The notes: generated from the letters alone by a model not told the origin. A stretch of 64,000 nucleotides of DNA from Candidatus Tisiphia endosymbiont of Sialis lutaria (GCF_964026535.1 NZ_OZ032153.1:496001-560000); one strand, 5' to 3'; counted from the stretch's first letter, positions 10,394 to 19,345 are shown. Numbers and translations: made by a program.

Positions 10394-10551
10394 TACTTAA
10401 TTAACACAAATTTTTTACTACAATAAGGACACATAATAGAACCTTTGGTTGAATCAATTTCCAAATAAATTCTTGGATGATCATAAGGCGACTCTCTGCC
10501 AGAACATGATATTGATGTAGAGATAGTCTCAATAATTTCTACATTTTGCAT
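10393..10551 (-). CDS. Zinc-finger CHCC domain protein, 52 residues
   Basis: A small gene reading MQNVEIIETI and continuing to a stop that overlaps the mutL ATG (TAATG), so the two are co-transcribed. It has the spacing C-x8-H-x14/15-C-x2-C in CSGRESPYDHP and MCPYCSKKFVL, the zf-CHCC pattern also seen in the complex I accessory subunit NDUFS6 and in small alphaproteobacterial proteins. A role in respiratory complex assembly is family inference only. The reading frame, the motif and the tight junction make it a real gene despite its size. Confidence 0.85.
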   Translation of the reverse strand: MQNVEIIETISTSISCSGRESPYDHPRIYLEIDSTKGSIMCPYCSKKFVLIK

Positions 10552-10658
10552 AAAATTAAAGCTATATGAGAGTTTTTAGGATGATATCATTATAAAACAT
10601 AAGTTGCATTTATTCAAAATAAAAATTAGGTAGATTAATGAAAGATTAAATTACTCAT

Positions 10659-11069
10659 GTATGGATCTACCCAATAATGCAAGAAAAAAAATAATACTTG
10701 ACAGAAAAAAGCAAATGCAGTCATGTATTCGACTTGAAGCACAACAAAGTGCTTCAGCCCTGATGGAATTCGCTAACTTACTTTGTCTTATTTACCATCA
10801 ATATTATCATTTCTCTAGCCCAATTATTAGAACCACCACATGCTTCCATGCCTACTAATGATTTTGGTTGGTTAGCCATAAAATCTAAAAACTTCTCCCT
10901 TGTTAATTTTTTCCATATTTATCTACTTCATGAAGATGAAAAATATTTTTTGCTAAATCTATTCCTATTGTGTTATATTCCATTTTGGGTCTCCCTATTG
11001 TTGTTTTAATATATTAAATCTAGAAGAATAACCATTAATATTCATTCTGTATATAGGGTAGATCCATAC
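10659..11069 (-). mobile_element. Decayed IS110-type element, MITE-like copy 1
   Basis: The 411-bp unit is bounded by perfect 14-bp inverted repeats, GTATGGATCTACCC and GGGTAGATCCATAC. Its outer parts match the longer copy at 31487-32225: the GAAGCAC/GTGCTTC hairpin, CTGATGGAATTCGCTAACTT and the transposase start region with its AATATTTTTTGCTAAATC word. Nearly all of the transposase is deleted, and so is the middle of the conserved non-coding region. The ORFs within are not genes. Confidence 0.85.
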
Positions 11070-11074
11070 CATTA

Positions 11075-11249
11075 CCTTATGTATAAACCACATGACAATT
11101 TAAAAATTTCGGAAAAGTACAAAATGTCATTGCGAGCGAACGTATGTGAGCGTGGCAATCCACATATAGATTGCTTCGTCGCTACTAAAGTAGCTTCTCG
11201 CAATGACGCCAAGCTATTTTCTATATGACTTTTAAATGCCATGCGTAAG
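11075..11249. repeat. CATTGCGAG-family repeat with full outer arms
   Basis: A complete copy with outer arms CCTTATGTATAAAC and GCCATGCGTAAG, inner arms TGTCATTGCGAG and CTCGCAATGACG, and core words GGCAATCCACAT and GATTGCTTCGTCGCTACTAAAG. It directly follows the IS110 remnant, as another copy does at 32231-32413, which suggests that the two have been copied together. Confidence 0.85.
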
Positions 11250-11262
11250 CTGAGAATTTAAT

Positions 11263-12930
11263 TTATCGTTCAAGATGCCGATCTGAAGAATGGCTTCTTT
11301 GCAAATTTTTCTGATGAACATTATTCTCTTTTTGCAATAAATCTGACGTAGATTTACTTTTTCGTAATTGTTCTATAACTGCAGGAGTTACTATTTCTTC
11401 AGCAGATTTCTTGGCAGCATTCATAGATTTGGTTAATGAATTGTCACCTTTAACTTCAGGTTGTTCATAAAAAGGATCATTTGCCCTACCTAAATCTCTT
11501 AAAAAGCTTAGCGTGCCTTTTGCCGCTGATATCAGTCTATTACTACTTTTTGTCTTTTCTTTAGTTTCAGTTTCTTGTTCATTAGATTTTTCTTCAAGCT
11601 TATTTACTGTTGCATGAAGCATATCTCGTTTTTGCTCATCGGTTAATTTTCTATAATTTTTGTCGAGCCTTATTTCAGTTAAAGCTTCTTGATACACATC
11701 AAATTTATTTTGTTTTTGCTCATCAGTTAACTTGAAATAATCTTTATCTCGCATCAACTCAGTCAGAGCAGTAGTTTGAATATGTTGTTTTTGTACAATC
11801 TTACGCAACTCTTGTAAATTATGATAATCTGCAACATCACTCTTATGTAGTTCGTTATTAATATTAATTTTAAATGCTGTAACAAGATCAGCTGATTGTT
11901 TTTCAGTTAAACCTGAGGTAATCAAAGTAATCGCTGAAGCTGTACCAGATTTAATCGCTGCAGCAATCTTAGCAGGATTACCAGTGCTAGCTGCAATTAT
12001 ATTGGATGCTAAAGTAGCTGCGTCCTGAATATTCTCCATAAAAAACTTACTTGTATTAAATGCCAGTTCTGCTTTGGAAGATATGTAGTGATAATGTTTA
12101 TTTTCTTCTGGAGCAGATGTTGGGACGTGTAATTTATTACCCAATAGCTGGGCTAGCTTGGGATCCAGTTCTAATAAATATTGTTGTTTACTTATATCTC
12201 CTCGATTTTGCATTAATAGATCATTTTCTTGGGCAAGTTTACGAATCTTTCTTGTTTTAATAGCATCAGCTACCATACCTCCAGCTACCCCAGCTAATGT
12301 TATTGCTGCCATGGCTAAGGCTGCAGGGGGGGATATCCCAGTTAATACTACTATTGCAAGCGTTGCCGTAATAGTCCGGCTTACAGCACTACCGAGTGCA
12401 ATTTTGGCTAATTTTGTATTTAACAACCAATCTATAGCCTTGAAAGCCTTGGTCTTCTTTGTCCACTCCCAAGCAGAAATTATGTAAGAGATAGCTCTTT
12501 TTATTTTTGATTCTGTCTTTATTTCTTTATTTTTTTGTTCTAAAGATTTTAGAAATTCATTTGAAATTCTAATCTCATTTGTTTTAATCGACTTTAATTT
12601 CTCACTTTGTTCTTGCTCAATTATCGACAAATCATCCTTACTTCTTACAGATTTTGCAGCAGAAGTAGTTTTTAACTTATTGATACGTCCAAGCTCCATA
12701 TCGTCAAGGCTTTTGATAATTCTTGCTTTTCTTTCTTTTGGTTGAATTATTTGATTATCTACCGAATTACTTAGAGTTTCATCTAGAGGAGATACTTTTA
12801 ATTCATTCGGCTTCTCTTTAACGCTAGGAGTATCAATAGTAGATTCGTCAATTGTAGCACTATTTGTTTCTGAATCTTTAAGGTTCTCAAACGACGTAGA
12901 TTCTTTTTCGTTATGTATCATATATATCAC
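11263..12930 (-). CDS. Large lineage-specific protein with central hydrophobic region
   Basis: I do not recognise a family for this 555-residue product. The first 150 residues are polar, charged and low-complexity. Residues about 175-225 are hydrophobic and Ala/Gly-rich (TATLAIVVLTGISPPAALAM, then AGVAGGMVADAIK), enough for two membrane passes. A second Ala/Ser-rich stretch follows near 300-345. The repeated phrase LTDEQK occurs twice near residues 390-425. The C-terminus is again polar. It has no signal peptide. The architecture resembles host-directed effectors, but no secretion signal can be proved. Single gene, own transcript. Confidence 0.75.
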   Translation of the reverse strand: MIYMIHNEKESTSFENLKDSETNSATIDESTIDTPSVKEKPNELKVSPLDETLSNSVDNQIIQPKERKARIIKSLDDMELGRINKLKTTSAAKSVRSKDDLSIIEQEQSEKLKSIKTNEIRISNEFLKSLEQKNKEIKTESKIKRAISYIISAWEWTKKTKAFKAIDWLLNTKLAKIALGSAVSRTITATLAIVVLTGISPPAALAMAAITLAGVAGGMVADAIKTRKIRKLAQENDLLMQNRGDISKQQYLLELDPKLAQLLGNKLHVPTSAPEENKHYHYISSKAELAFNTSKFFMENIQDAATLASNIIAASTGNPAKIAAAIKSGTASAITLITSGLTEKQSADLVTAFKININNELHKSDVADYHNLQELRKIVQKQHIQTTALTELMRDKDYFKLTDEQKQNKFDVYQEALTEIRLDKNYRKLTDEQKRDMLHATVNKLEEKSNEQETETKEKTKSSNRLISAAKGTLSFLRDLGRANDPFYEQPEVKGDNSLTKSMNAAKKSAEEIVTPAVIEQLRKSKSTSDLLQKENNVHQKNLQRSHSSDRHLER

Positions 12931-12975
12931 ACTCTAAATAAAATTAAAGACTGATTCTATAGCTAAATTTCCAAT

Positions 12976-13314
12976 TCACAAACGTCTATAATCAATTGAT
13001 GAGTTGGTAACGTCTTCACTCGTCATACATATGGGCGTTTTTCCATCGTTCCTATGAGGCAAGTTAGGTTTTTTCGTATCAATTGATAAGGCGTGTAATC
13101 CACTAGTTAGCTCATCTGCTAAAAGATTGTTAATCATTTTATGTTGTTCTAGCAAGCTTTTTCCTATAAAAGCTGCTGAAAAAATTTTAACCCTAAAATG
13201 GCTCTCAGTAGTTCCACCAGTATGGCTGGCATGTTTGGAACTTTCATCAACTATTTCACAATAATGTGGTTTTAACACATCTAATTTGCTTTTTATTCTA
13301 TTTATTTTGCTCAT
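12976..13314 (-). CDS. bolA: BolA-family protein with repeat-derived C-terminus
   Basis: BolA proteins partner monothiol glutaredoxins in Fe-S handling. The core is clear: IKSKLDVLKPHYCEIVDESS, HAS near GGTTESHFRVKIFSAAFIGKS, and LLADELTSGLHALSIDTKKP, the helix-turn-helix-like signature. I place the start at MSKINRIK (13314); the open frame runs 11 codons further upstream without support. After KKP the last ~29 residues come from a diverged RPE-A copy (12987 to about 13060), ending TSEDVTNSSIDY, so the natural C-terminus was replaced by repeat sequence. A monothiol glutaredoxin gene lies at 31155. Confidence 0.9.
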   Translation of the reverse strand: MSKINRIKSKLDVLKPHYCEIVDESSKHASHTGGTTESHFRVKIFSAAFIGKSLLEQHKMINNLLADELTSGLHALSIDTKKPNLPHRNDGKTPICMTSEDVTNSSIDYRRL

Positions 13315-13391
13315 AATTTTATAATATAAAATTTTTACTTGTATCATTCTACTAGGATTTTAGTATTTAGTAAATTTATATTATTTGAGTT

Positions 13392-14606
13392 ATGGTGAAA
13401 TTAGATACGAAAATTAGAAATTTACAATTTGAGCTTGATAAAGTAGAGCGTGGATATTGCATCTCTTTTAAGCTATTAAATTATGACGAATTAAATGCTA
13501 TGATGGCAAAAGACATTCACATAATTGACAAACTTAATAAAATTATTTCTGAAATTTGCAATGAGTTAATTAGCAATTCTGTCACATCAATTTATAAACA
13601 CATTGAACATGATCGAATATTATTAGTTCTACCGATATTAGACCCAAATCTAGTTAAAGAAATTGCCCTAAAAGCACATTTATTATCCCAGCTTTATGTT
13701 GATGATCTATTACCTACAGTTTATATGAATTGTAGTATTGCTAGCATAGAATTTCCCAAATTTAACAATAAAGCTGAAGAAATTTATAATTTATTGAACT
13801 GGCTAATTTCTTATCCAGGTGACCAAAATTATTATCGTGAGTATGACTCTAAATATTATAATATAGAATACATTAAAGAGTCCAATAAACAGCTTAATCT
13901 CTTAAGAAAATCCCTATTAAACAAAACAATGGTTTTTGCTTATCAGCCAGTTATTGACCGTAAAACAATGAAAGCTCATTACTATGAATGTTTATTAAGG
14001 ATTCCTGATACAAATAACTATCTATGTTCTGTAGGAGCAATAATCCCAGAGGCTGAAAAGAAAGGTTTAATTTTTATAGTAGATCAAGTAGTGCTAGAAA
14101 TGGCAATCAAAGAATTAGATGCTAACCCAGACTTGATGCTATCAGTTAATATTTCAAATATTGGCACATTAGATTCTCCTTTGCTAGTAATAGCAGAAAA
14201 ATTATTACAAACATATGATGTTTCAGGAAGATTAATTATCGAAATTACTGAGACTAGCCTTAATCAGCATTATCAACAAATAACGTACTTCATGCACAGA
14301 TTAAGAAAATACGGTTGCAAATTTGCTTTAGATGATTTCGGCTCTGGGTTTACTTCATTTAAGCAATTACAAAATTTGCCAATAGATATTATTAAAATTG
14401 ATGGTAGTTACGTACGTAACATCACTAGCGATCTGCAAAGTCAAGACTTTATTAAAAGATTAATTAACATCTCTGAGGATTTGGGTATTCAAACTGTAGC
14501 AGAATTTGTTGAGAATGGTAAGATTGCCAAATTTTTAATCAATCTAAAAATAGATGCGATGCAAGGCGATTTCTTCTCACCTGCCTCAGTTAATAGAATA
14601 AAATAA
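13392..14606 (+). CDS. EAL-domain protein, putative c-di-GMP phosphodiesterase
   Basis: The C-terminal ~240 residues form an EAL domain. The key segments are YECLLR (ECL in place of EAL), SVNIS, IEITETSL, ALDDFGSGFTS, IDIIKIDGSYV, TVAEFVE and AMQGDFFSPA, so the metal-binding and catalytic acidic residues and the general-base lysine all appear present. The N-terminal ~160 residues have the length and pattern of a degenerate GGDEF domain with no GGDEF motif. Cytoplasmic; no membrane span. It is plausibly an active hydrolase of cyclic di-GMP regulated by its degenerate partner domain, but the ECL variant leaves activity uncertain. Confidence 0.88.
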   Translation: MVKLDTKIRNLQFELDKVERGYCISFKLLNYDELNAMMAKDIHIIDKLNKIISEICNELISNSVTSIYKHIEHDRILLVLPILDPNLVKEIALKAHLLSQLYVDDLLPTVYMNCSIASIEFPKFNNKAEEIYNLLNWLISYPGDQNYYREYDSKYYNIEYIKESNKQLNLLRKSLLNKTMVFAYQPVIDRKTMKAHYYECLLRIPDTNNYLCSVGAIIPEAEKKGLIFIVDQVVLEMAIKELDANPDLMLSVNISNIGTLDSPLLVIAEKLLQTYDVSGRLIIEITETSLNQHYQQITYFMHRLRKYGCKFALDDFGSGFTSFKQLQNLPIDIIKIDGSYVRNITSDLQSQDFIKRLINISEDLGIQTVAEFVENGKIAKFLINLKIDAMQGDFFSPASVNRIK

Positions 14607-14660
14607 TCAGATATTAGTAAAGCAATTGAATTAGGTGATAGTATATGAATGAGCGTTCAC

Positions 14661-14756
14661 GCATCATTGCGAGGAAGCGTGAGCCGAAGAAGCAATCCAT
14701 AAAAGTGATTAAAAATAGATTGCTTCACGCTACTAAAGTATCTCCTCGCAATGATG
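14661..14756. repeat. CATTGCGAG-family repeat
   Basis: The arms TCATTGCGAGGA and TCCTCGCAATGA enclose GAAGCAATCCATAAAAG and GATTGCTTCACGCTACTAAAG. It overlaps the 3' end of the next minus-strand gene, which takes its last codons from the repeat. Confidence 0.85.
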
Positions 14757-15128
14757 CTTGGATGATTTTTTATACAGCAACCAATGGATAATAAAAAATA
14801 TTAAACTAGTAATTACCCAAGTAGTATTACTAATTAGATTAAATATTGTATCTTTTTCTACTTCTTGCATATAATTTGTTTTTTCAAGATTTATCTTTTT
14901 GTCTATTTCTATTTTACTTAATAATCTAATCTTTTCCGCTTCCTGTGGATTCTTCGAATTAATAAAGTTTTCGACAGAGTTAAATTTAGCTATACCATGA
15001 TTATACTTATATTCTGGTAATACTAGACTTGCAATATTTTGCATAACTTGCACCAATGTGAACATAAGAGTCAGGCTAGCAAAAAGACAAATTACCATGC
15101 TGTAAAGTTGTAATAAATTTTTAAACAT
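14733..15128 (-). CDS. Small two-span membrane protein
   Basis: I do not recognise this 131-residue protein. A hydrophobic segment lies at about 8-38 and another at about 100-118 (TTWVITSLIFFIIHWLLY), with a charged loop between them rich in E, K and N. The final residues, roughly from SSKHHCEEIL, are encoded by a CATTGCGAG-family repeat, so the original C-terminus was probably lost. There is no informative neighbour. Confidence 0.6.
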   Translation of the reverse strand: MFKNLLQLYSMVICLFASLTLMFTLVQVMQNIASLVLPEYKYNHGIAKFNSVENFINSKNPQEAEKIRLLSKIEIDKKINLEKTNYMQEVEKDTIFNLISNTTWVITSLIFFIIHWLLYKKSSKHHCEEIL

Positions 15129-15390
15129 ATTGCGTCACAATTATAAAATGATAATATTTTTTAGTTAGCTCAGATAAATGAGTTTTTCTTTAAAAGCATC
15201 AATCGTTCTCATTAACTCTCTTTTAGCGAACCAATCACTTTTACTAGTTTAATTTACTTGAATGATTGATGCAACAGAATTTATCTATTACTCGATAATC
15301 AAGTTTTTTGCAGAGCTTATAAATAGTAGGTTGTTTGAAGGAAAATTGAATATATCCGAGTCACGACATCTATCTTTAAACGCAAAATTT

Positions 15391-15625
15391 GTCATTCCCG
15401 CGTAGGCGGAAATCTAGACCCCTCTACCTACGCAGGGGTGACACAAAAATGGATTGCTGCGTCACCGCTTTTAGCGGCTCATCGCAATGACGTTATCTGT
15501 CATTGCGAGACCACATAGTGGTCGTGGCAATCCATTTGGATTGTTTCAATGCTACTAAAGTAGCTTCTCACAATGACGCCAAACTATTTTCTATATGACT
15601 TTCAAATGCCATGCGTAAGGTGAGT
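15391..15625. repeat. Repeat cluster in the 535-bp gap before uvrC
   Basis: At 15391-15443 lies a GTCATTCCCGC palindrome, at 15451-15494 a half copy of the CATTGCGAG family and at 15499-15625 a full right half ending GCCATGCGTAAGGTGAG. The first 260 bases of the gap (15129-15390) have no convincing gene; the reverse strand gives a broken reading (QPTIYKLCKKLDYRVIDKF then stops) that may be a transposase or other gene relic. Confidence 0.8.
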
Positions 15626-15664
15626 TACTATTTGCATTATTCTGTATAAACAATAAGTAGTCTA

Positions 15665-17653
15665 TTATTTATTATGTAACGATGTAAAAATGTTTTTTGC
15701 AAGGGTTTGGCTTATACCATTGACTTTAGATAATTCATCAATAGTGGCATCACATATTGCTTTATATGAGCCAAAATAATGTAACAAGGCTTTCTTTCGG
15801 GTGACACCAATTGAACTTATGTCATCTAGACTAGAAACTTTAATGGCTTTGGAACGGCGTAGCCTATGGTTTTTTATAGCAAAATTATGTGCTTCATCCC
15901 GCAAAATTTGTAAATATTTCATGACCGGAAGACTCTTATCGATTGTAAAAGCCTCTTTATTAGGCATATGAAATTGTTCACATCCAGCATTTCTGTCAGG
16001 CCCTTTTGACATACAAACAACTGGAATTTTAAGATCAAATTCTTTCATTATTTTTTGTACTACAGATAGATGCCCCTTGCCTCCATCGATAATCATTAAA
16101 GTTTTATAGTCAATTGATGAGAAGTTGGTACTTGCATGCTCATTTGGTAGATGTTCTTTTTTTAATCTAGTAAATCTTCTTGTTAAGACGATTCTTAACA
16201 TCTCATAATCATCACCTTGGGAATTCCCTTGGGGAATAGATATATTAAAAATTCTATATTCTTTTTTATCGAAACCTGATTGGTTAGCAACAATCATGCT
16301 ACCTACGGCAAATGTTCCCATAATGTGACTATTATCATAAACTTCAATTCTATCTGGTATGGTAGGCAGATAGAATAATTGTTGTATTTGTTGAAAGATA
16401 ATTTGATTTTTAGCAAATTGTTTTAAATGCTGATTAAGTGATAATTGGGCATTAAACTCAGCATTCTCTAATAATCTTATACTCGAATGCTTTGAAGAAT
16501 TGGCTCCGCAAAACTTCGGGGGATTCGTGTACTCACACTCACGTACTTCATGTAGGCTCCGCTCGCTCACCCCTTGTTTTATGTTCCAATTCTCCAGATC
16601 ATTCGAGTATAGTCTGATGTTAAATTTGCTATTCCCACTCAATTGTCTAATAGCCTTGGTTACTAATTCTAAATCAATGATAGGATGGTTTATAATTATC
16701 TCATTCGGAATTTGAGCATTTTGATAAAATTGATTTATAAATTGTGTCAATATTTCTGATTTATTATTACCCTCCGTATTAAACGGAAAGTACGCTATAT
16801 TCCCATAAGATTGACCAAATCTATATACAAATAGCTGAATACAATAATAATTATTCTTTTCAACAATAGCTATAACATCAGCGTTTTTAATAGAATTACT
16901 AGATAAAGTTGATTTTAGTTGGATATAACTTAGTGCTTTTATTCGGTCTCGTATTTCGGCAGCTTCTTCAAAACGTAATTGTATACTTAATTCTTCCATT
17001 TTGTGAGATAAAGTTTTTTGTAGTTCTTTAGTTTTACCATTTAAGAAATTCTTTACTTGGCATACTAGTTCACTATAATTTTCTTTACTAATTTTCTCAA
17101 CACATGGGGCAGAACATCGACCAATTTGGTACTGTAAACAAGGGCGTTTGCGATTGTTAAAATAATTATCACTACAAGACCGTAATTTAAAAATTTTCTG
17201 TAATTCTTTTAAGGTAGTATCGACTTGCTCTGAGGAAACAAATGGACCAAAAAACTCGCCACCAGATAAGTTCTTTCCTCTATATTTAATTAATTGTGGG
17301 TAATCAACATCTAAGCGTAATTTAATATAAGGAAAAGACTTATCATCCTTAAGTAATACATTAAACTTAGGTTGAAATTTTTTAATTAACTGGGCTTCGA
17401 GCAATAAAGCTTCAACCTCAGAATTAGTAACATTATACTCTAAATAATGCGTTAGAGAGATCATTAATATTGTTTTATTATCAAGATCAGTTTTAATATA
17501 GTTAGTAAGACGTTTTTTTAGATTCTTAGCTTTGCCTACATAGATAACTTGCCGATCAGCTTTCAGCATTTTATAAACTCCAGGCAGGCTAGGTGCATTC
17601 TCGAGGTGATATCTTATTAAATCACTGCCTATAAGTTTAGAATTTTGTAACAT
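15665..17653 (-). CDS. uvrC: Excinuclease ABC subunit C, with two repeat inserts
   Basis: UvrC makes both incisions in nucleotide excision repair. The N-terminal GIY-YIG nuclease (LPGVYKMLKADRQVIYVGKAKN), the Cys-rich SCSDNYFNNRKRPCLQYQIGRC, the UVR motif (LSIQLRFEEAAEIRDRI), the RNase H-like region (EVYDNSHIMGTFAVGSMIV, IIDGGKGHL, DEAHNFAI) and the C-terminal helix-hairpin-helix are all present. Two inserts occur: an RPE-B element at about residues 348-391 (peptide with NPPKFCGANSSKHSSIR), and a short RPE-A relic near residue 510 (ASTNFSSIDYK). At 662 residues it is slightly longer than usual because of these. Its start lies 17 bases inside the upstream transporter gene. Confidence 0.95.
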   Translation of the reverse strand: MLQNSKLIGSDLIRYHLENAPSLPGVYKMLKADRQVIYVGKAKNLKKRLTNYIKTDLDNKTILMISLTHYLEYNVTNSEVEALLLEAQLIKKFQPKFNVLLKDDKSFPYIKLRLDVDYPQLIKYRGKNLSGGEFFGPFVSSEQVDTTLKELQKIFKLRSCSDNYFNNRKRPCLQYQIGRCSAPCVEKISKENYSELVCQVKNFLNGKTKELQKTLSHKMEELSIQLRFEEAAEIRDRIKALSYIQLKSTLSSNSIKNADVIAIVEKNNYYCIQLFVYRFGQSYGNIAYFPFNTEGNNKSEILTQFINQFYQNAQIPNEIIINHPIIDLELVTKAIRQLSGNSKFNIRLYSNDLENWNIKQGVSERSLHEVRECEYTNPPKFCGANSSKHSSIRLLENAEFNAQLSLNQHLKQFAKNQIIFQQIQQLFYLPTIPDRIEVYDNSHIMGTFAVGSMIVANQSGFDKKEYRIFNISIPQGNSQGDDYEMLRIVLTRRFTRLKKEHLPNEHASTNFSSIDYKTLMIIDGGKGHLSVVQKIMKEFDLKIPVVCMSKGPDRNAGCEQFHMPNKEAFTIDKSLPVMKYLQILRDEAHNFAIKNHRLRRSKAIKVSSLDDISSIGVTRKKALLHYFGSYKAICDATIDELSKVNGISQTLAKNIFTSLHNK
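16105..16130 (-). repeat. RPE-A fragment inside uvrC
   Basis: Only the terminal arm TATAGTCAATTGATGAGAAG remains, followed by non-RPE sequence. It gives the peptide NFSSIDYK in UvrC, the same residues that end the full RPE-A peptides. Confidence 0.75.
16480..16611 (-). repeat. RPE-B palindromic element inside uvrC
   Basis: A second family of about 130 bp with arms ATACTCGAAT and ATTCGAGTAT. The left 50 bases (CTCGAATGCTTTGAAGAATT then GCAAAACTTCGGGG) match the copy at the 5' end of idi (59606-59702) in reverse. It is translated in frame in UvrC. Confidence 0.85.
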
Positions 17654-19034
17654 AACCGAGCCTTTTTCTAAGTAATCCTATGCAAAAAACTAACAAACTA
17701 CACATAGTACCAATAAAGACACCCTTTAGTCGAAAATTACTAGCAAAAAAATATGTCCAAATGCAGAAAGAGGAGGCTCCACTTAATCCGCATAGAATCA
17801 TCATTCTTTGTGTTATAGTGATGTTGAAAAAGGCAAATATTAGAGGAACTAATATTATTGGTCCCCAAGACCCGGTGATAAACACTACTAGATCAATTAC
17901 ATTATCAAATTTTAAAGCGATGATTATGGCAAAACTTCCGATTACAACATTAGTAATTCTAGTAATTAGCAATAATTTCTTTTGATTCTGTATTTTAAAA
18001 ATAGGAGTCAACAAGTCTTTCACTAGAGCTATTGAGGTAACATTTAAATCAGAATCAGCAGTAGACATGACTGATGCAAGTAAGCCAATTATCACAAAGC
18101 CTTGTAACCCTGAAGGAACTATTTGATCAATTAGGTGTGGCAATGCTAAATTAGAAGAGTAGTCGGGGTAAAGATTATAGGCGATTAACCCATTTAAGGT
18201 TATAAATATTAAAAATATAGCATATATACTTGATTTTATATATATAGCATTACTAGTCTTTTTGGCATTATTGTTAATTAAAGCTCTTTGAATAAAAATA
18301 GGATATAAGTTCATTACATAAAATCCTAGCATAGCGGTTATCGTATTAATAAATAGCTCACTGGCAAAATTATTATGATGAATAAAATATACTTTTTCAA
18401 TAGGTAATTGGTTGATAAAATCACTAATACCAATTTTGTTAAGACCACATATTGCAATAATTGGCAAAGCAATTATCATCGCGAAGAATTGTAGTAAATT
18501 AGTAAACATAATTGATTGTAACCCACCAATAGTTGTGTAGATAATAACAATCCCATAACTTAATAGAGTTCCTTCTAAGTAGTTAATTTTTAAAATATAT
18601 TGAAAAATATATCCACTAACACTAATTTGGGCAGCAACAAAGCCTATAGATACCATAATAGTTGTGATGCCAGCAATAAAACGTCCTGTTTCTCCATAAT
18701 ATTTTGCCATTATATCGCCAACACTTTCTGCTCCATAATGTTTAGTTATTTGGGGTACAAGATAAATAGCTATTAGTATATCGACTGGTAGAGAGAGTAT
18801 CAGTCCATAACTATACGATAAATCACCAGAAAAAGCTTTTTCTGCAATACCCAAAGTAGTAGCTCCGCCAACCGATGAAGTAAAAATAGTTGCAACTAAT
18901 AATATCCTGCTATTTTTAATCTTGTCTTGAACGGTAGCATAATTGGCAAAACCTCTAAGTCTAGATCTATAGTAGATACCAATAACAAGTATCGATATCA
19001 AATATAGTAATACAATAATATTATCAATGGTCAT
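17637..19034 (-). CDS. Sodium:solute symporter family transporter
   Basis: The 465-residue product is almost entirely hydrophobic helices (12-13 spans) with family landmarks: a FTSSVGGATTLGIAEKAF segment near the unwound first helix, an AQISVSGYIFQY region, IIYTTIGGLQSIMFTNLLQF (the GG..A/S...D-equivalent region), and the STADSDLNVTS stretch that contributes the Na2 site serines. This is the SSS/PutP fold. The substrate cannot be read from sequence; proline and pantothenate are family examples. It overlaps the uvrC start by 17 bases, which suggests co-transcription. Confidence 0.9.
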   Translation of the reverse strand: MTIDNIIVLLYLISILVIGIYYRSRLRGFANYATVQDKIKNSRILLVATIFTSSVGGATTLGIAEKAFSGDLSYSYGLILSLPVDILIAIYLVPQITKHYGAESVGDIMAKYYGETGRFIAGITTIMVSIGFVAAQISVSGYIFQYILKINYLEGTLLSYGIVIIYTTIGGLQSIMFTNLLQFFAMIIALPIIAICGLNKIGISDFINQLPIEKVYFIHHNNFASELFINTITAMLGFYVMNLYPIFIQRALINNNAKKTSNAIYIKSSIYAIFLIFITLNGLIAYNLYPDYSSNLALPHLIDQIVPSGLQGFVIIGLLASVMSTADSDLNVTSIALVKDLLTPIFKIQNQKKLLLITRITNVVIGSFAIIIALKFDNVIDLVVFITGSWGPIILVPLIFAFFNITITQRMMILCGLSGASSFCIWTYFFASNFRLKGVFIGTMCSLLVFCIGLLRKRLGYVTKF

Positions 19035-19114
19035 TACTAATTATTTTTTGTTGAATTGAAACTCAAACATACTTCGTATAACCTGAATTAGTGTCGAATA
19101 AGTACCCATCATGC

Positions 19115-19335
19115 TGTCATTGCGAGGAGGCATAAGCCTCCGAAGCAATCCATTTCTACTCGTTTTCTGGATTGCTTCGTTGCTACTAAAGTAGCTCCTC
19201 GCAAGACTCTGAGGTTAAATACTAATCAGATTTATAACGTTACCAACTTCTCATCAATTGACTATAACAGATTTTTTTGCTCCACTAATAGCTGTATTCA
19301 TTATTTTTGTGATATTGCTTATTTTTATCCCGAAT
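19115..19335. repeat. Repeat cluster between tsaE and the symporter gene
   Basis: At 19115-19205 is a CATTGCGAG-family copy, cut at its right end after CTCCTCGCAA. At 19238-19266 is the terminal part of RPE-A (TACCAACTTCTCATCAATTG). At 19262-19335 is the second copy of the ~75-bp sequence found at 8080-8170, potentially coding for a short basic peptide. Nothing else is visible in the 310-bp gap. Confidence 0.8.
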
Positions 19336-19345
19336 TGAGGTTAGA

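Noticed and set aside
10661-10858. 65-residue ORF in IS110 copy 1
   Set aside because: It runs antisense through the non-coding end of the IS element and has no transposase features.
15175-15350. Possible transposase relic upstream of uvrC
   Set aside because: Only a short reading with stops (QPTIYKLCKKLDYRV) is visible; too little to assign a family, so no gene is reported.
17680-17985. 101-residue plus-strand ORF
   Set aside because: It is the antisense shadow of the sodium:solute symporter gene.
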